Source: CBDUQI01 sp965369325
GTDB taxonomy: Bacteria; Pseudomonadota; Gammaproteobacteria; Steroidobacterales; JBCBZW01
Reading direction: 5' to 3'
NCBI GenBank assembly: GCA_965369325.1
Contig: CBDUQI010000018.1
Location: 1-45,147 of the forward strand
DNA: 45,147 nt
The notes below the pieces were generated by a model. That model made no database searches, was not told the DNA's origin, and was given only the letters and a program-made list of their open reading frames with translations. The position numbers were made by a program, and so were the translations under genes. Shown piece after piece: positions 1 through 8,900 of the stretch. How positions within the stretch are numbered: position 1 is the stretch's first letter; each line of letters begins with the position of its first letter.

Positions 1-325
1 GACTGCCGGTCAGTCGGTGTGAACGCGGGTTTTTCGCTCAAGGTGTAGTCCGCCCAATGATATTAATGTCATGTAAACTCACCAGTATAGTCGGCCGGGA
101 ACTAGTGTTCCATAGTAAAAAACCGACGAAACAGGCATAAAAAGAGATTTAAGTTAAATATAGTCAACGAAATAGAGAGTCGCTCGTTGACGCCGCCATT
201 TTTGCGTAAAAAAACAGGCATCTGGCGCAGAAATTGCTTACGTCATTTTAGGCATCTGCGCCGCACCAGTCTCTGTCCATGCTGTGCAAGCGTACAGTGC
301 CTAAAAGGTTTAGCGGGCGACATTA
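1..325. other. Intergenic DNA downstream of dnaG
   Basis: No gene of credible length is seen here. On the minus strand this is the dnaG-to-rpoD spacer expected in a gammaproteobacterial macromolecular-synthesis operon, so rpoD probably begins left of the window (inference). The stretch is AT-rich compared with its surroundings. It holds an inverted repeat GGAAC-TAGT-GTTCC at 99-112 and several short repeated AGGCAT words (near 133, 216 and 251). The latter two sit in longer similar contexts, AGGCATCTGGCGC and AGGCATCTGCGCC. No clear promoter or U-tract terminator could be assigned. Confidence 0.5.
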
Positions 326-2104
326 TCATCGACCGCGCTTTCGCGCTGCCAGAATCCGCTGCAACTCACCCTTCTCGTCGTCGGTCAGCGCCTCCGCCCG
401 CGAGAGTAGCTCCTGTTCACGCCGTTCCGATGCCTGCCTATGCATGTCGTCGATGCATGCGTGCAACTCGCGTTGGGCCGTCTCAGGGTCGCTGAGGAGA
501 TCGCTGTCCTGCGTAGCTATCAGCTGGCCCAGAAAGCGGCCATATTCATGCTCGCGCCAGCGCTCGATCAGCCCAGCCGTCGATATATTGGGATGCTTTG
601 CCGCATCTTCAATAAGGTCTGCCAATAAAGTTGCGCCTTTCTCGGGGATTGAGGCAATGCTGTCGGTACTGCCGACGGTTTGCGCAATCACCGGGTGGTT
701 CAGAACTAGCCGGATCGCGCGCCGGACCAGAGTCTCGCGCCCGCCGGGTTTGCGCCGTGGCAGCGCCGGGCGTTGGGGCGGCGGCGGGCTCTGGCTGGCG
801 CTTGCAGATGGCATCAGCGGGTCGAGTTGCTCGCGCGGCAGTTTCACCACTTGTGCCAGTTGCTCGATCAGCAGCTCACGGTAAACACCGGCATTGGTTT
901 TGGCAATCAGCGGCCGGGCGAGCTCAGCGACCGCGGCGCGCGCTTCAATCGACTGCATGTCGTGCCCTTCGGACAGGTGCGCGATCATAAAGCTGGACAG
1001 ATTGAGTGCCTTGCCCAGGCGTCCGGTAAAGGCCTCGGCTCCTTCCTCGCGTACCATCGAGTCGGGGTCATGCCCGTCCGGTAGAAACAAAAACCGCAGG
1101 TTGCGTCCACCCTCCACGATGGGCAGTGCGTTGTTCAGCGCGCGCCAAGCTGCGGCGCGGCCCGCGCGGTCGCCGTCAAAGCAGAACACCACCTCGGGCG
1201 TTATCCGAAACAGCTTTTTCAAATGTTCCGCCGTGGTCGCGGTGCCCAGCGTGGCGACAGCCCAGTCGATGCCGTGCTGCGCCAAGGCGACCACATCCAT
1301 GTAGCCCTCCACCACCATCACTCTGGGGATCTCGCGCAGGGCCTGGCGCATCTCATAAAGGCCGTAAAGCTCGCGGCCCTTGTGAAAAAGTGGGGTCTCT
1401 GGGGAGTTCAGGTATTTGGCATCACGCTCGCCGCCTTTGCCGAGCACCCGTCCCCCGAAGGCGATAATGCGCCCGCGCGCATCGCGGATCGGGAACATAA
1501 TGCGCTCGCGAAAGCGGTCGTAGTGGCGCACCTCGCCATCATCACCTTGGCGCTCAATCACAATGCCGGCCTCGACCAACGCCTGCAGCCGCTTGTGCTG
1601 GTTGCCCTTGTGTAGTGCCTTTAGCTGGCGGTCCCAGCCTTGCGGTGCATAGCCGATGTTAAAGCGCTCGACCGTGTTCTGATCCAGACCACGGCCCGCT
1701 ACGTAGCGTTGCGCGGCCGGGTTCCCCGACAGCGCTCGCCGGTACAGGGCGTTGGCCTCGTGCATCACTTCGTACAGCTCGTTCGGGGGTTCTTCGGCGC
1801 CCTGTTCGCGAGGCACTTCCATGCCGGCCAAGGCGGCTAGCTCTTCCACCGCCTCCACAAAGCCCATGTGATCATGCTGCATCAGAAAGCCAAGCGCAGT
1901 GCCGTGCTCGCCGCAACCAAAGCAGTGGTAGAACTGCTTATTAGGGCTCACCGTGAAAGATGGCGTTTTTTCTTCGTGAAACGGGCAGCAGGCGTGATAT
2001 TCGCGCCCCGCGCGCTTGAGTGGCACCCGCCGTTGGATAACCTCAACGATATCCGAGCGGGAGATCAGGTCATCAATAAAATGCTGCGGGATACGGCCAG
2101 CCAA
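326..2104 (-). CDS. dnaG: DNA primase DnaG
   Basis: Synthesises RNA primers for replication forks, working with the DnaB helicase. The 592-residue product has the normal family length and order. An N-terminal CHC2 zinc finger has ligands C40, H43, C61 and C64. The RNA-polymerase core with Toprim motifs follows, with the VVEGYMD glutamate and the acidic FCFDGDRAGR motif visible. The C-terminal part is the DnaB-binding domain. The start is a TTG preceded by AAGGA at good spacing; no upstream ATG is available in the 15-base gap to yqeY. It is the last gene seen of the rpsU-yqeY-dnaG minus-strand operon. Confidence 0.97.
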   Translation of the reverse strand: MAGRIPQHFIDDLISRSDIVEVIQRRVPLKRAGREYHACCPFHEEKTPSFTVSPNKQFYHCFGCGEHGTALGFLMQHDHMGFVEAVEELAALAGMEVPREQGAEEPPNELYEVMHEANALYRRALSGNPAAQRYVAGRGLDQNTVERFNIGYAPQGWDRQLKALHKGNQHKRLQALVEAGIVIERQGDDGEVRHYDRFRERIMFPIRDARGRIIAFGGRVLGKGGERDAKYLNSPETPLFHKGRELYGLYEMRQALREIPRVMVVEGYMDVVALAQHGIDWAVATLGTATTAEHLKKLFRITPEVVFCFDGDRAGRAAAWRALNNALPIVEGGRNLRFLFLPDGHDPDSMVREEGAEAFTGRLGKALNLSSFMIAHLSEGHDMQSIEARAAVAELARPLIAKTNAGVYRELLIEQLAQVVKLPREQLDPLMPSASASQSPPPPQRPALPRRKPGGRETLVRRAIRLVLNHPVIAQTVGSTDSIASIPEKGATLLADLIEDAAKHPNISTAGLIERWREHEYGRFLGQLIATQDSDLLSDPETAQRELHACIDDMHRQASERREQELLSRAEALTDDEKGELQRILAARKRGR

Positions 2105-2119
2105 GCGGTTTCCTTTTGA

Positions 2120-2566
2120 CTAACCGGTAAGGCGAGCCTTGATTTTACCGCTGACCTTACCCATGTCTACGCGGCCGGCGGCCTGGGCCTTGATTGCGGC
2201 CATGACTTTGCCCATGTCGCGCATCCCCTCAGCACCAGTCTGCGCGATGGAATCCTCAATCAGCGCGTCCACCTCGGTGTCGCTCAGTGGCTGCGGCAGG
2301 TAGTCCTGTAGCACTTCGATTTCGGCAGTCTCAATCGCCACCAGGTCGTCTCGGCCACCCTTGGTGAACTGCTCGACCGAATCGCGCCGCTGTTTGATCA
2401 TCTTCTCCAGCACGCCCAGGATCTGCGCGTCATCCAGGGTGATGCGCTCGTCCACTTCGCGCTGTTTGATGGCGGCAGAGGCCATGCGCAGTACGCGCAA
2501 GCGCTCTTTATCGCCCGCCCGCATCGCGGTTTTGATATTTTCTCGTAGCTGCTCAGAGATGCTCAT
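2120..2566 (-). CDS. GatB/YqeY domain protein
   Basis: A 148-residue protein of the YqeY family, which resembles the tail domain of the GatB amidotransferase subunit. The family is thought to bind tRNA-related substrates, but its exact role is not settled. Recognisable features are the N-terminal helical segment with MRAGDKERLRVLRM, the central VDERITLDDAQ, and the C-terminal GxGMRDMGKVMAAIKAQAAGRVDMGKV type motif. Length is normal. It sits 15 bases upstream of dnaG and downstream of rpsU, the usual place in gammaproteobacteria, and is presumably co-transcribed with them. No strong Shine-Dalgarno is seen before its ATG. Confidence 0.93.
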   Translation of the reverse strand: MSISEQLRENIKTAMRAGDKERLRVLRMASAAIKQREVDERITLDDAQILGVLEKMIKQRRDSVEQFTKGGRDDLVAIETAEIEVLQDYLPQPLSDTEVDALIEDSIAQTGAEGMRDMGKVMAAIKAQAAGRVDMGKVSGKIKARLTG

Positions 2567-2735
2567 GTCACACCATCAAAGGTCAAAAGGCCAAGCTCGC
2601 CGGAGCCTGGCTGATCATAGCGTATAGACAGCGATTGTCGCGGCGATCATAGGTCGCTGGTCAAGCCTGGGCCACAGGCGGTCCGGCGCGCCGCTAGCGG
2701 ACGCGAACGGTCCGCCGCTTGGGAGCTGCTTCGGA

Positions 2736-2951
2736 CTAGTACAGACGCGTGCGACGGGAAACGTCGCGCGCTATGCGCTTGGCGTGGCGTTTTACCGCCG
2801 CCGCTTTTTTGCGCTTGCGCTCCTGCGTGGGCTTCTCATAATACTCCCGGCGGCGCAATTCGGTCAGAATGCCGGCCTTCTCACAGGAGCGTTTAAAGCG
2901 CCGCAGGGCGGCGTCGAAGTGTTCGTTTTCGCGTACGCGAACGCTGGGCAT
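2736..2951 (-). CDS. rpsU: 30S ribosomal protein S21
   Basis: Small-subunit ribosomal protein of 71 residues, highly basic, involved in initiation on the 30S subunit. The start MPSVRVRENEHFDAALRRFKR is the family's conserved N-terminus. The open frame extends further upstream to 3074, but the ATG at 2951 is preceded by GAGG at correct spacing and gives the canonical length, so it is chosen. First gene of the rpsU-yqeY-dnaG operon and divergent from tsaD; the 210-base gap between them must hold promoters for both directions. Confidence 0.96.
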   Translation of the reverse strand: MPSVRVRENEHFDAALRRFKRSCEKAGILTELRRREYYEKPTQERKRKKAAAVKRHAKRIARDVSRRTRLY

Positions 2952-3161
2952 TGGAGTCCTCACTCGTATGTACATAGGCAAACCCACCCAGCGCTCGACC
3001 TTCGTATAGAGGCAACGCGGGGCAGGCAGCAAATTGAGCGCTGGAATTCTAGTGAGGTCGCGGGGAAAATGCAAAGAAAATACGCGAACCCTCCGCGATG
3101 TTGCTCGGTTTGGAGCTCAGGTCGCGTCCGGGTGGAAAATTATGGGTGATCAGGAGCGTAT

Positions 3162-4217
3162 GTGCGCGTATTAGGAATCGAAACTTCATGTGATGAGACT
3201 GGCGTGGCCGTTTGCGACAGTGAAGGCGGCGTGCTGGCCGACAATCTGCATAGTCAGGTGGCCCTGCATGCCCGCTTCGGCGGGGTAGTGCCCGAGCTAG
3301 CATCGCGCGATCATATTGCTAAGTTACTGCCGTTGATAGAAAAAACGCTTGATGAGGCGGGTGTGGATGGTGCAGTTGATGGCATTGCCTACACCGCCGG
3401 CCCGGGCCTGGTGGGCGCCTTGCTGGTCGGGGCCAGTGTCGCACAGGGGCTAGCGCTGGCCTGGGGGGTACCGGTAATCGGCGTGCACCACATGGAAGGG
3501 CACCTGTTGGCGCCCATGCTGGAGCCCGGGCCACCACCTTTCCCGTTCGTAGCGCTGCTGGTCTCCGGCGGGCACACTATGCTGGTGGCCGTGGAGGGGC
3601 TGGGGCGATACCGTTTGCTGGGCGAGACGCGTGACGATGCGGCAGGCGAGGCCTTTGATAAGACAGCTAAAATACTCGGTTTGGGCTATCCCGGCGGGCC
3701 AGCACTGGCACGACTGGCGCAACAGGGACAGCCCGGTGTATTTCAGTTTCCCCGGCCCATGCTCAACCGGCCAGGCCTGGATTTCAGCTTTAGCGGATTG
3801 AAAACTGCGGCGCTGTATGCGGCGCGCGATCATCTGGGCCACCCGGCGCTGGGCGATGAGGATGAGGAGGTCGCCGGGCAGGAACAGATGCAGATTCGCG
3901 CAGATATCGCGCGTGGTTTCGAGGACGCTGTTGTAGACACGCTGGTAGCAAAATGTCTGCGGGCGCTGGATGAGAGCGGCATGCGTCGGCTGGTCGTCGC
4001 CGGCGGTGTAGGTGCTAACCGCCGGTTGCGCGAAACGCTGAGCGCACGTGCGCGCGATGATGGCGCTAAGGTGTACTATCCGCGTCCGGAGTACTGCACC
4101 GATAACGGCGTCATGATTGCTCACATAGGCCTGCTTAGACTCCAGGCCGGGCAGCGCGGCGGCACTCAGATTCAGGCCAGGGCGCGCTGGCCGCTTGAGC
4201 AACTTAGCCCGCCCTGA
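3162..4217 (+). CDS. tsaD: tRNA N6-threonylcarbamoyladenosine transferase TsaD
   Basis: Catalyses transfer of the threonylcarbamoyl group to A37 of ANN-decoding tRNAs, together with TsaB and TsaE in the cytoplasm. The 351-residue sequence starts with the family signature MRVLGIETSCDETGVA. It carries the metal-binding HHMEGH motif (H110 and H114), the SGGHT motif at 135-139, and a C-terminal CTDNGVMIA with the metal-ligand aspartate. It faces rpsU divergently, as in most gammaproteobacteria. Commonly plsY lies between tsaD and folB; here folB follows directly after 11 bases. Confidence 0.97.
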   Translation: MRVLGIETSCDETGVAVCDSEGGVLADNLHSQVALHARFGGVVPELASRDHIAKLLPLIEKTLDEAGVDGAVDGIAYTAGPGLVGALLVGASVAQGLALAWGVPVIGVHHMEGHLLAPMLEPGPPPFPFVALLVSGGHTMLVAVEGLGRYRLLGETRDDAAGEAFDKTAKILGLGYPGGPALARLAQQGQPGVFQFPRPMLNRPGLDFSFSGLKTAALYAARDHLGHPALGDEDEEVAGQEQMQIRADIARGFEDAVVDTLVAKCLRALDESGMRRLVVAGGVGANRRLRETLSARARDDGAKVYYPRPEYCTDNGVMIAHIGLLRLQAGQRGGTQIQARARWPLEQLSPP

Positions 4218-4228
4218 GGAGGCATTCT

Positions 4229-4588
4229 TTGTCAGACATGATTTTTGTCCGCGAGCTGGAGATAGAAACCGTCATCGGTATCTATGACTGGGAGCGGAAG
4301 GTAAAGCAGACTGTCAGCATCGATCTGGAGATGCCGGGGGATATCGCGGCTGCTGCGGCCACCGATGCGATCGACGACACGGTGAACTACAAAGCGGTAT
4401 CCAAGCAGGTGATCTCCTTGGTCGAGCGCAGTAGTTTTCAGCTGATCGAGACGATGGCGGAGCGAATTGCACAGATGATCCTGGGCGATTTCGGGCTCGC
4501 GTGGGTACGGGTGTCGGTCTCCAAACCGGGCGCCGTGCGCGGATCGCGCACTGTGGGTGTCCAAATTACCCGCGAGCGTGCGGATTAG
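4229..4588 (+). CDS. folB: Dihydroneopterin aldolase FolB
   Basis: Cleaves 7,8-dihydroneopterin to 6-hydroxymethyl-dihydropterin and glycolaldehyde in folate synthesis. The 119-residue product shows the family pattern: DMIFVRELEIETVIGIYDWER at the N-terminus, with the active-site region EIETVIGI-WER, and a C-terminal VSVSKPGAVRGSRTVGV strand with the conserved lysine. The TTG at 4229 is favoured as the start because GGAGG lies 6 bases upstream; the ATG at 4238 would be an alternative, three codons later. It sits between tsaD and folK, so the first pterin steps are encoded together. Confidence 0.94.
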   Translation: MSDMIFVRELEIETVIGIYDWERKVKQTVSIDLEMPGDIAAAAATDAIDDTVNYKAVSKQVISLVERSSFQLIETMAERIAQMILGDFGLAWVRVSVSKPGAVRGSRTVGVQITRERAD

Positions 4589-4590
4589 CC

Positions 4591-5103
4591 GTGCCGGCGG
4601 TGTTCGTCTCGGTGGGTAGCAACGTTGCGCCGCAGCAATCGCTTGCTCAGGGGCTGCAGATGCTGCGCAGCTACTACGGCGCGTTACAGCTCTCGCCGGT
4701 GTACCGTAACCGGCCCGTGGGTTTCGAAGGCGACGATTTTTTTAATCTGGTCTTGTTGATGCGGGCGCATGCTAGCCCGCAAGCGGTGCGCGCAACGTTG
4801 CTAAGTATCGAGGACGCGTGTGGGCGCAATCGGCTGCAACCACGCTTTAGCTCACGTACGCTGGATCTGGACGTGCTTATGTACGGCGATCAGGTGATCG
4901 ATCAGGCTGACTTGCAAATTCCCCGCAGCGAGTTGCTGGATTCGGCGTTCGTTCTGCGTCCTATGGCCGATCTGGCGCCGAATCTTATCCATCCCACCGA
5001 GCACTTGAGCATGCGCGAGTTGTGGCGGGCATTTGATCAGTCCGCCCACCCGATGCAGGCGGTGGAGGTGGATTTGGACCCCGGGCAGGCGCCGAGCGTA
5101 TAA
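4591..5103 (+). CDS. folK: HPPK, 6-hydroxymethyl-dihydropterin pyrophosphokinase FolK
   Basis: Transfers pyrophosphate from ATP to 6-hydroxymethyl-7,8-dihydropterin, the step after FolB. From the GTG at 4591, two bases after the folB stop, the protein is 170 residues, a normal length, and begins PAVFVSVGSNVAP, the usual FolK opening. The frame is open back to 4501, but that would bury folB. Further family motifs are DFFNLVLL, the catalytic RFSSRTLDLDVLMYG and the C-terminal DSAFVLRPMADLAP. The conserved GPRTLDLD is here SSRTLDLD, a mild deviation. Probably translationally coupled to folB. Confidence 0.92.
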   Translation: MPAVFVSVGSNVAPQQSLAQGLQMLRSYYGALQLSPVYRNRPVGFEGDDFFNLVLLMRAHASPQAVRATLLSIEDACGRNRLQPRFSSRTLDLDVLMYGDQVIDQADLQIPRSELLDSAFVLRPMADLAPNLIHPTEHLSMRELWRAFDQSAHPMQAVEVDLDPGQAPSV

Positions 5104-5203
5104 GCCGGTTTATGCAATGGTGCCGGGGCCACAACAGCCCGGATTACGCCAGGCGGGTGCGCGATCGCGACGTAGTCAGAACCAAAACGCCGATGGATCG
5201 CTC

Positions 5204-5209
5204 TATAAT
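5204..5209 (+). promoter_or_regulatory. Candidate -10 box TATAAT
   Basis: A perfect TATAAT hexamer lies 22 bases before the protease start at 5231, in the 127-base gap after folK. No convincing -35 hexamer is found at 16-18 bases upstream, so this may be a weak or activator-dependent promoter. It would let the S41 protease be expressed separately from the folate genes. Confidence 0.35.
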
Positions 5210-5230
5210 ACAAACACCAGTCACAATGCG

Positions 5231-6583
5231 ATGGCCGACATGTTCATAATCTCTACACAACGCCGCTGCCTGAAGTTGCTGCTGCTGGGCGTGGCGGGCG
5301 CCACCCTTAGCGCTTGCGGCGGGGGCGATGACACCATCACTACGGTCACCGACGTACCCGCGCCGGTCGCCTGCTCGGTGAGCGAGCAGAACAAGTTCGT
5401 CAACGACACCATGCGGGATATCTACTTTTGGGTGGACTCGCTGCCCGATGTGAATCCGGACGATTTCGCCTCGCCGGAGGAGCTGCTGGAGGCGCTGCGT
5501 TTTCAGTCCCTGGACCGCTTCAGCTCTATTGGTGATGCCGCTGCGGATGATGCTTTTTTCTCCGACAGCCAGTTTATTGGTGTGGGGATTGGTCTGTTCA
5601 CCGATGCGGACAATCGCGTGTTTATCACCCAGGCATTTGGTGATGGCGCGGCGGCAGCAGCCGGTATGGCGCGTGGCGATGAGCTGCTGAGTATTAATGG
5701 TGAGGACATCGCCAGCATTCTGGCTGGGCAGGGTATCAGCGCTGCATTTGGTGCTAACGATATTGGCGTGCAGGCGGATGTGTCGTTTCGCACGCTGGCC
5801 GGTGATGAGGTGGCGGCCACGCTGACCAAAGATCTGGTGACGATTGAGCCGGTGCCTGCGGTGACTGTGCTGGATGTGGATGGTGTCGCGACCGGCTATC
5901 TGGCGTTTCGCGATTTTGTTGATCCGGCATTCGATGCGTTAGCACAGGCGTTCGCCACCATTAATGCCGCCGGCGTGGATGAGATGATTCTGGATTTGCG
6001 CTACAACGGCGGCGGTTTGCTGTCGGTGGCAGAGTTTCTAGGCAATTTGCTGGGCGGCGCGACCACCGCTGGTCAGACTTTTTACTCACTCACGCATAAC
6101 CAGTTCAACAGCGGCCTGAACTTTACCGAACTGTACGCCGATGAGCTGGATGCTCTGGATCTGAATCGGCTGATCGTGATTACCTCTGGCGGCACCGCCT
6201 CGGCCAGCGAACTGGTGCTGAACGCGCTGGAGCCGTATATGGACGTGGTGCTGATCGGAAAAACGACCACCGGCAAGCCTGTGGGGCAGTACGGCTTTTC
6301 GTTTTGCGGCAAGATTTTGCGGCCTATCTCCTTCCAGATTGTAAATGCCAATGGGGAAGGCGATTACTTTGATGGCATCGAGCCGGATTGCTTGGCCGAC
6401 GATGACCTGACACACGCATTGGGTGATCCGGCCGAGGGCGCGCTGGCCGAGGCGATTAATTACCTGCAGACCGGCAGTTGCTCAGTGCCGCCTTCGCTGG
6501 CCAAGCAACGCTTGCAACACGAGGCGAAAGCACAGCAGGCGCGCCGTTGGGGATGGCACGAGTCAATCGGCAACGCTTACTAG
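5231..6583 (+). CDS. S41-family (C-terminal processing) peptidase, lipoprotein
   Basis: A predicted periplasmic serine protease of 450 residues from the ATG at 5231. The open frame runs back to 5033, but that part overlaps folK. The N-terminus is a lipoprotein signal peptide with lipobox LSAC (C29) followed by a glycine/aspartate-rich linker. A PDZ-like segment covers about residues 115-205 and the S41 catalytic domain about 215-400. The serine-lysine dyad is visible as TASAS (S324) and TTGKP (K349), exactly 25 residues apart as in E. coli Prc. A pair of late cysteines (FCGK and PDCLA) may form a disulfide. Its place between folK and the pteridine reductase is not functionally explained; it looks like an insertion with its own promoter. 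Substrate unknown. Confidence 0.88.
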   Translation: MADMFIISTQRRCLKLLLLGVAGATLSACGGGDDTITTVTDVPAPVACSVSEQNKFVNDTMRDIYFWVDSLPDVNPDDFASPEELLEALRFQSLDRFSSIGDAAADDAFFSDSQFIGVGIGLFTDADNRVFITQAFGDGAAAAAGMARGDELLSINGEDIASILAGQGISAAFGANDIGVQADVSFRTLAGDEVAATLTKDLVTIEPVPAVTVLDVDGVATGYLAFRDFVDPAFDALAQAFATINAAGVDEMILDLRYNGGGLLSVAEFLGNLLGGATTAGQTFYSLTHNQFNSGLNFTELYADELDALDLNRLIVITSGGTASASELVLNALEPYMDVVLIGKTTTGKPVGQYGFSFCGKILRPISFQIVNANGEGDYFDGIEPDCLADDDLTHALGDPAEGALAEAINYLQTGSCSVPPSLAKQRLQHEAKAQQARRWGWHESIGNAY

Positions 6584-6662
6584 CGTTCCACGTATGGCCT
6601 GAACTAACCTGCCGCTGAGCCGTCCGCTTTAAGCGCGGCCAAGGGTGTCAGTAAGTCGCCGA

Positions 6663-7451
6663 TTACCAGCCGACGCTGCGCCCGCCGTCTACGGCAATAA
6701 TCTGGCCCGTGATAAACGTGGCATCGCGTACCAGATACAGCACCAGTGAGGCGATATCGGTAGGGTCGCCGCTGCGTTTTAGCGCGGTGTTATTCACAAT
6801 CTGCTGTTTTAACGCTTCGGGCTGACCCACCTCGGGCCACATGATCGGCCCAGGCGCGATCGCGTTCACCCGCACCTGCGGCCCCAGTTCACGCGTCATG
6901 CCCATCGTCAGCATCGACAACCCGGCCTTGGCCGCGCAATACACAAAGTGCCGGGCTAGCGGCTTGCGGGCGTGGATGTCCACCATGTTAATCAAGCTGC
7001 CGTGGGCCTCGCGCAAATGTGGTGCGGCCGCCTGAATCAGGAACAGGGGCGCCTTCAGATTGGTGCCGATCAGGTCGTCCCAGTTCTCCTCGTTTATTTC
7101 CCCCAGTGGTGTGGGGTAAAACGTGGAGGCGTTGTTCAGCAGCAGATCCAGCGAGCCGAAGGTGTCCACCGTTTGCTGCACCAGGCCAGGCAGGCATTTC
7201 GTATCTAGAATATCCGCCTGCACGGCCCGTACGGAGTTTTTGCGCAGACCATTGAGTTCGCCCGCCAGCGTGCGTGCATCATCGGCTGAGCCGCGGTAGG
7301 TGAACAGCACGTTGCCGCCCTCGCGATGCCAGGTGCGTACCACCTGCGCACCCACGCGTTTGGCGGCGCCAGTGATCAGCATGGTGCCAAGGGGCTTGCC
7401 GGGGGTGTTGGACGATGCTTCGTTCATCGGTCCGGCTGGTTTATCCTGCAT
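6663..7451 (-). CDS. Pteridine reductase (PTR1/FolM-type SDR)
   Basis: NADPH-dependent short-chain reductase expected to reduce pterins (dihydromonapterin or dihydrofolate). It carries the PTR1-type TGAAKRVG at 27-34 instead of the usual TGxxxGxG, NNAS at 107-110 and the YxxxK pair Y171/K175. The residue before them is aspartate (VDIH, D158) where ordinary SDRs have serine. The D-Y spacing of 13 matches PTR1, whose catalytic pair is D181/Y194. I chose the ATG at 7451 with AGGGA upstream. The frame is open to 7559, but that would overlap the divergent methyltransferase start; the ATG at 7427 is another option. The role fits the nearby folB and folK, though it is transcribed the other way. Confidence 0.88.
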   Translation of the reverse strand: MQDKPAGPMNEASSNTPGKPLGTMLITGAAKRVGAQVVRTWHREGGNVLFTYRGSADDARTLAGELNGLRKNSVRAVQADILDTKCLPGLVQQTVDTFGSLDLLLNNASTFYPTPLGEINEENWDDLIGTNLKAPLFLIQAAAPHLREAHGSLINMVDIHARKPLARHFVYCAAKAGLSMLTMGMTRELGPQVRVNAIAPGPIMWPEVGQPEALKQQIVNNTALKRSGDPTDIASLVLYLVRDATFITGQIIAVDGGRSVGW

Positions 7452-7547
7452 AACGCTGCTTGTCCCTGATGCGCCCGGGCAGGACACTGGCCGGTGCCCG
7501 GACGGTGAATTTGGCGCAAGTCTACACCATCCAAAGGGGCCTTCGGA

Positions 7548-8834
7548 TTGTCTGATCATCCCTCCAACGATGCTTCTACCGGCGACCCGCGCGGTGGCCT
7601 TGCCCTACCGGTGCCCAACGCGGAGGCGATGGCGCACAGCGCTCGTCTGTGCGCGCTGATTGAGGCCCGTATAGACGCAGTGGGCGGCTTTGTCGATTTT
7701 GAGCAATACATGCAGCTGGCGCTCTACGCGCCACAGCTTGGGTACTACACCGCGGGTGCGACCAAATTCGGACCGGCGGGCGACTTTGTGACGGCACCGG
7801 AGGTGTCACCATTGTTTGGGGCCTGCCTCGCGCGCCAGTGTGAGCAGGTGCTGGCGCAGTGCGGCGGCGGTGACGTGCTTGAGTATGGCGCTGGGACCGG
7901 CGCGCTCGCCGGCTCGGTGCTGACCCATCTGGCCGAGCGCCAGGCGCTGCCGCAGCAGTATCTGGTGATCGAGCCCAGTGCGGACCTGCGCGCACGCCAG
8001 CGCGAGCGGCTGACGCAAACGCTTGCGCCTGAGTTATTTGATCGCCTGAAGTGGTTGGACGCGCCACCGTCGACACCGATCACAGGCATCATTCTGGCCA
8101 ATGAGGTCATGGATGCCTTGCCGGTGGCCCGCTTTCGTATCGCCGCGCCTGAGGAGAGCCAGTCGCGCGTGTGGGAGGTGGGGGTGACCCGCGCCAGCAC
8201 CCCGCGGCCTGGCGTGGAGCGTGCCGCCCCCGCGTCCTCGCCGGACCTCGCGCTGGCTCAGCGCCCGGCGCCGGATGCGATGGTTGAGGCGGTGGCGTAC
8301 ATCGAAGGGCAACTGCCCGAAGCGCTGCCGCCCGGCTACCTGTCGGAGTACTGCCCCTCATTGCGAGCGTGGGTGCATTCGGTGTGCTCAGGACTTGCCG
8401 CAGGTGCGGTGCTGCTCGTGGACTACGGGCTGCCGCGCGCGGAGTACTATCTGGCGGAACGCGCGGAGGGCACGCTGCTTTGCCACTACCGTCACCGCGC
8501 CCATCGTGATGCGTTGCTGTATCCAGGCCTGCAGGACATTACCGCATGGGTGGATTTCAGCGCCGCCGCAAAGGGTCGTGTGGGCAGTGGCTGCTCGTTG
8601 GCGGGCTACACCACCCAGGCGCATTTCATGGCCGGGTGCGGGATTGATGAAATTTACCAGCAGTGCTTTGCCCAGGCCGATCCGGTGCAGGCGGCCCGGT
8701 TGGCTAGCGAGGCGAGGCGTTTGATGCTGCCGGGCGAGATGGGGGAGCGCTTCCGGGTGCTGGGGCTGATGCGTGATATTGGCTCGCCGCTAATGGGCTT
8801 TGGCAGTCGCGATCTGCGCTCACGCCTGGCGTAG
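7548..8834 (+). CDS. SAM-dependent methyltransferase, MidA/NDUFAF7 family (DUF185)
   Basis: A 428-residue protein of the family whose mitochondrial member NDUFAF7 methylates an arginine of a complex I subunit; the bacterial substrate is not known. It shows FVDFEQYMQLALYAPQLGYY, the family's N-terminal signature, then KFGPAGDFVTAPEVSPLFG, and the SAM-binding VLEYGAGTGALA with GAGTG at 114-118. LANEVMDALPV and the C-terminal LVDYGLPRAEYY are also conserved. The start is a TTG at 7548 with AAAGGGG upstream; the next in-frame ATG (7629) would cut the protein by 27 residues. It diverges from the pteridine reductase, a pairing often seen in gammaproteobacteria (from memory). Confidence 0.9.
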   Translation: MSDHPSNDASTGDPRGGLALPVPNAEAMAHSARLCALIEARIDAVGGFVDFEQYMQLALYAPQLGYYTAGATKFGPAGDFVTAPEVSPLFGACLARQCEQVLAQCGGGDVLEYGAGTGALAGSVLTHLAERQALPQQYLVIEPSADLRARQRERLTQTLAPELFDRLKWLDAPPSTPITGIILANEVMDALPVARFRIAAPEESQSRVWEVGVTRASTPRPGVERAAPASSPDLALAQRPAPDAMVEAVAYIEGQLPEALPPGYLSEYCPSLRAWVHSVCSGLAAGAVLLVDYGLPRAEYYLAERAEGTLLCHYRHRAHRDALLYPGLQDITAWVDFSAAAKGRVGSGCSLAGYTTQAHFMAGCGIDEIYQQCFAQADPVQAARLASEARRLMLPGEMGERFRVLGLMRDIGSPLMGFGSRDLRSRLA

Positions 8835-8847
8835 CGTAGCGCTGACC

Positions 8848-8877
8848 AAAAAAAGGGCCAGCGCAAAAGCTGGCCCT
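8848..8877 (-). terminator. Intrinsic terminator of the TonB receptor gene
   Basis: A 9-bp perfect stem AGGGCCAGC/GCTGGCCCT (8854-8862 and 8869-8877) closes a 6-base loop. On the minus strand it is followed by a run of seven T (plus-strand A-run 8848-8854), giving a classic Rho-independent terminator for the receptor gene ending at 8901. It also lies just after the methyltransferase stop on the plus strand, so it may act in both directions, although the plus-strand T-tract is poor. Confidence 0.85.
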
Positions 8878-8900
8878 CGTTTCAGTTTGTGAGGTTGCCG

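Noticed and set aside
326..2104. Several plus-strand open frames of 60-200 codons opposite dnaG
   Set aside because: They are shadows of dnaG in GC-rich DNA, with no family resemblance.
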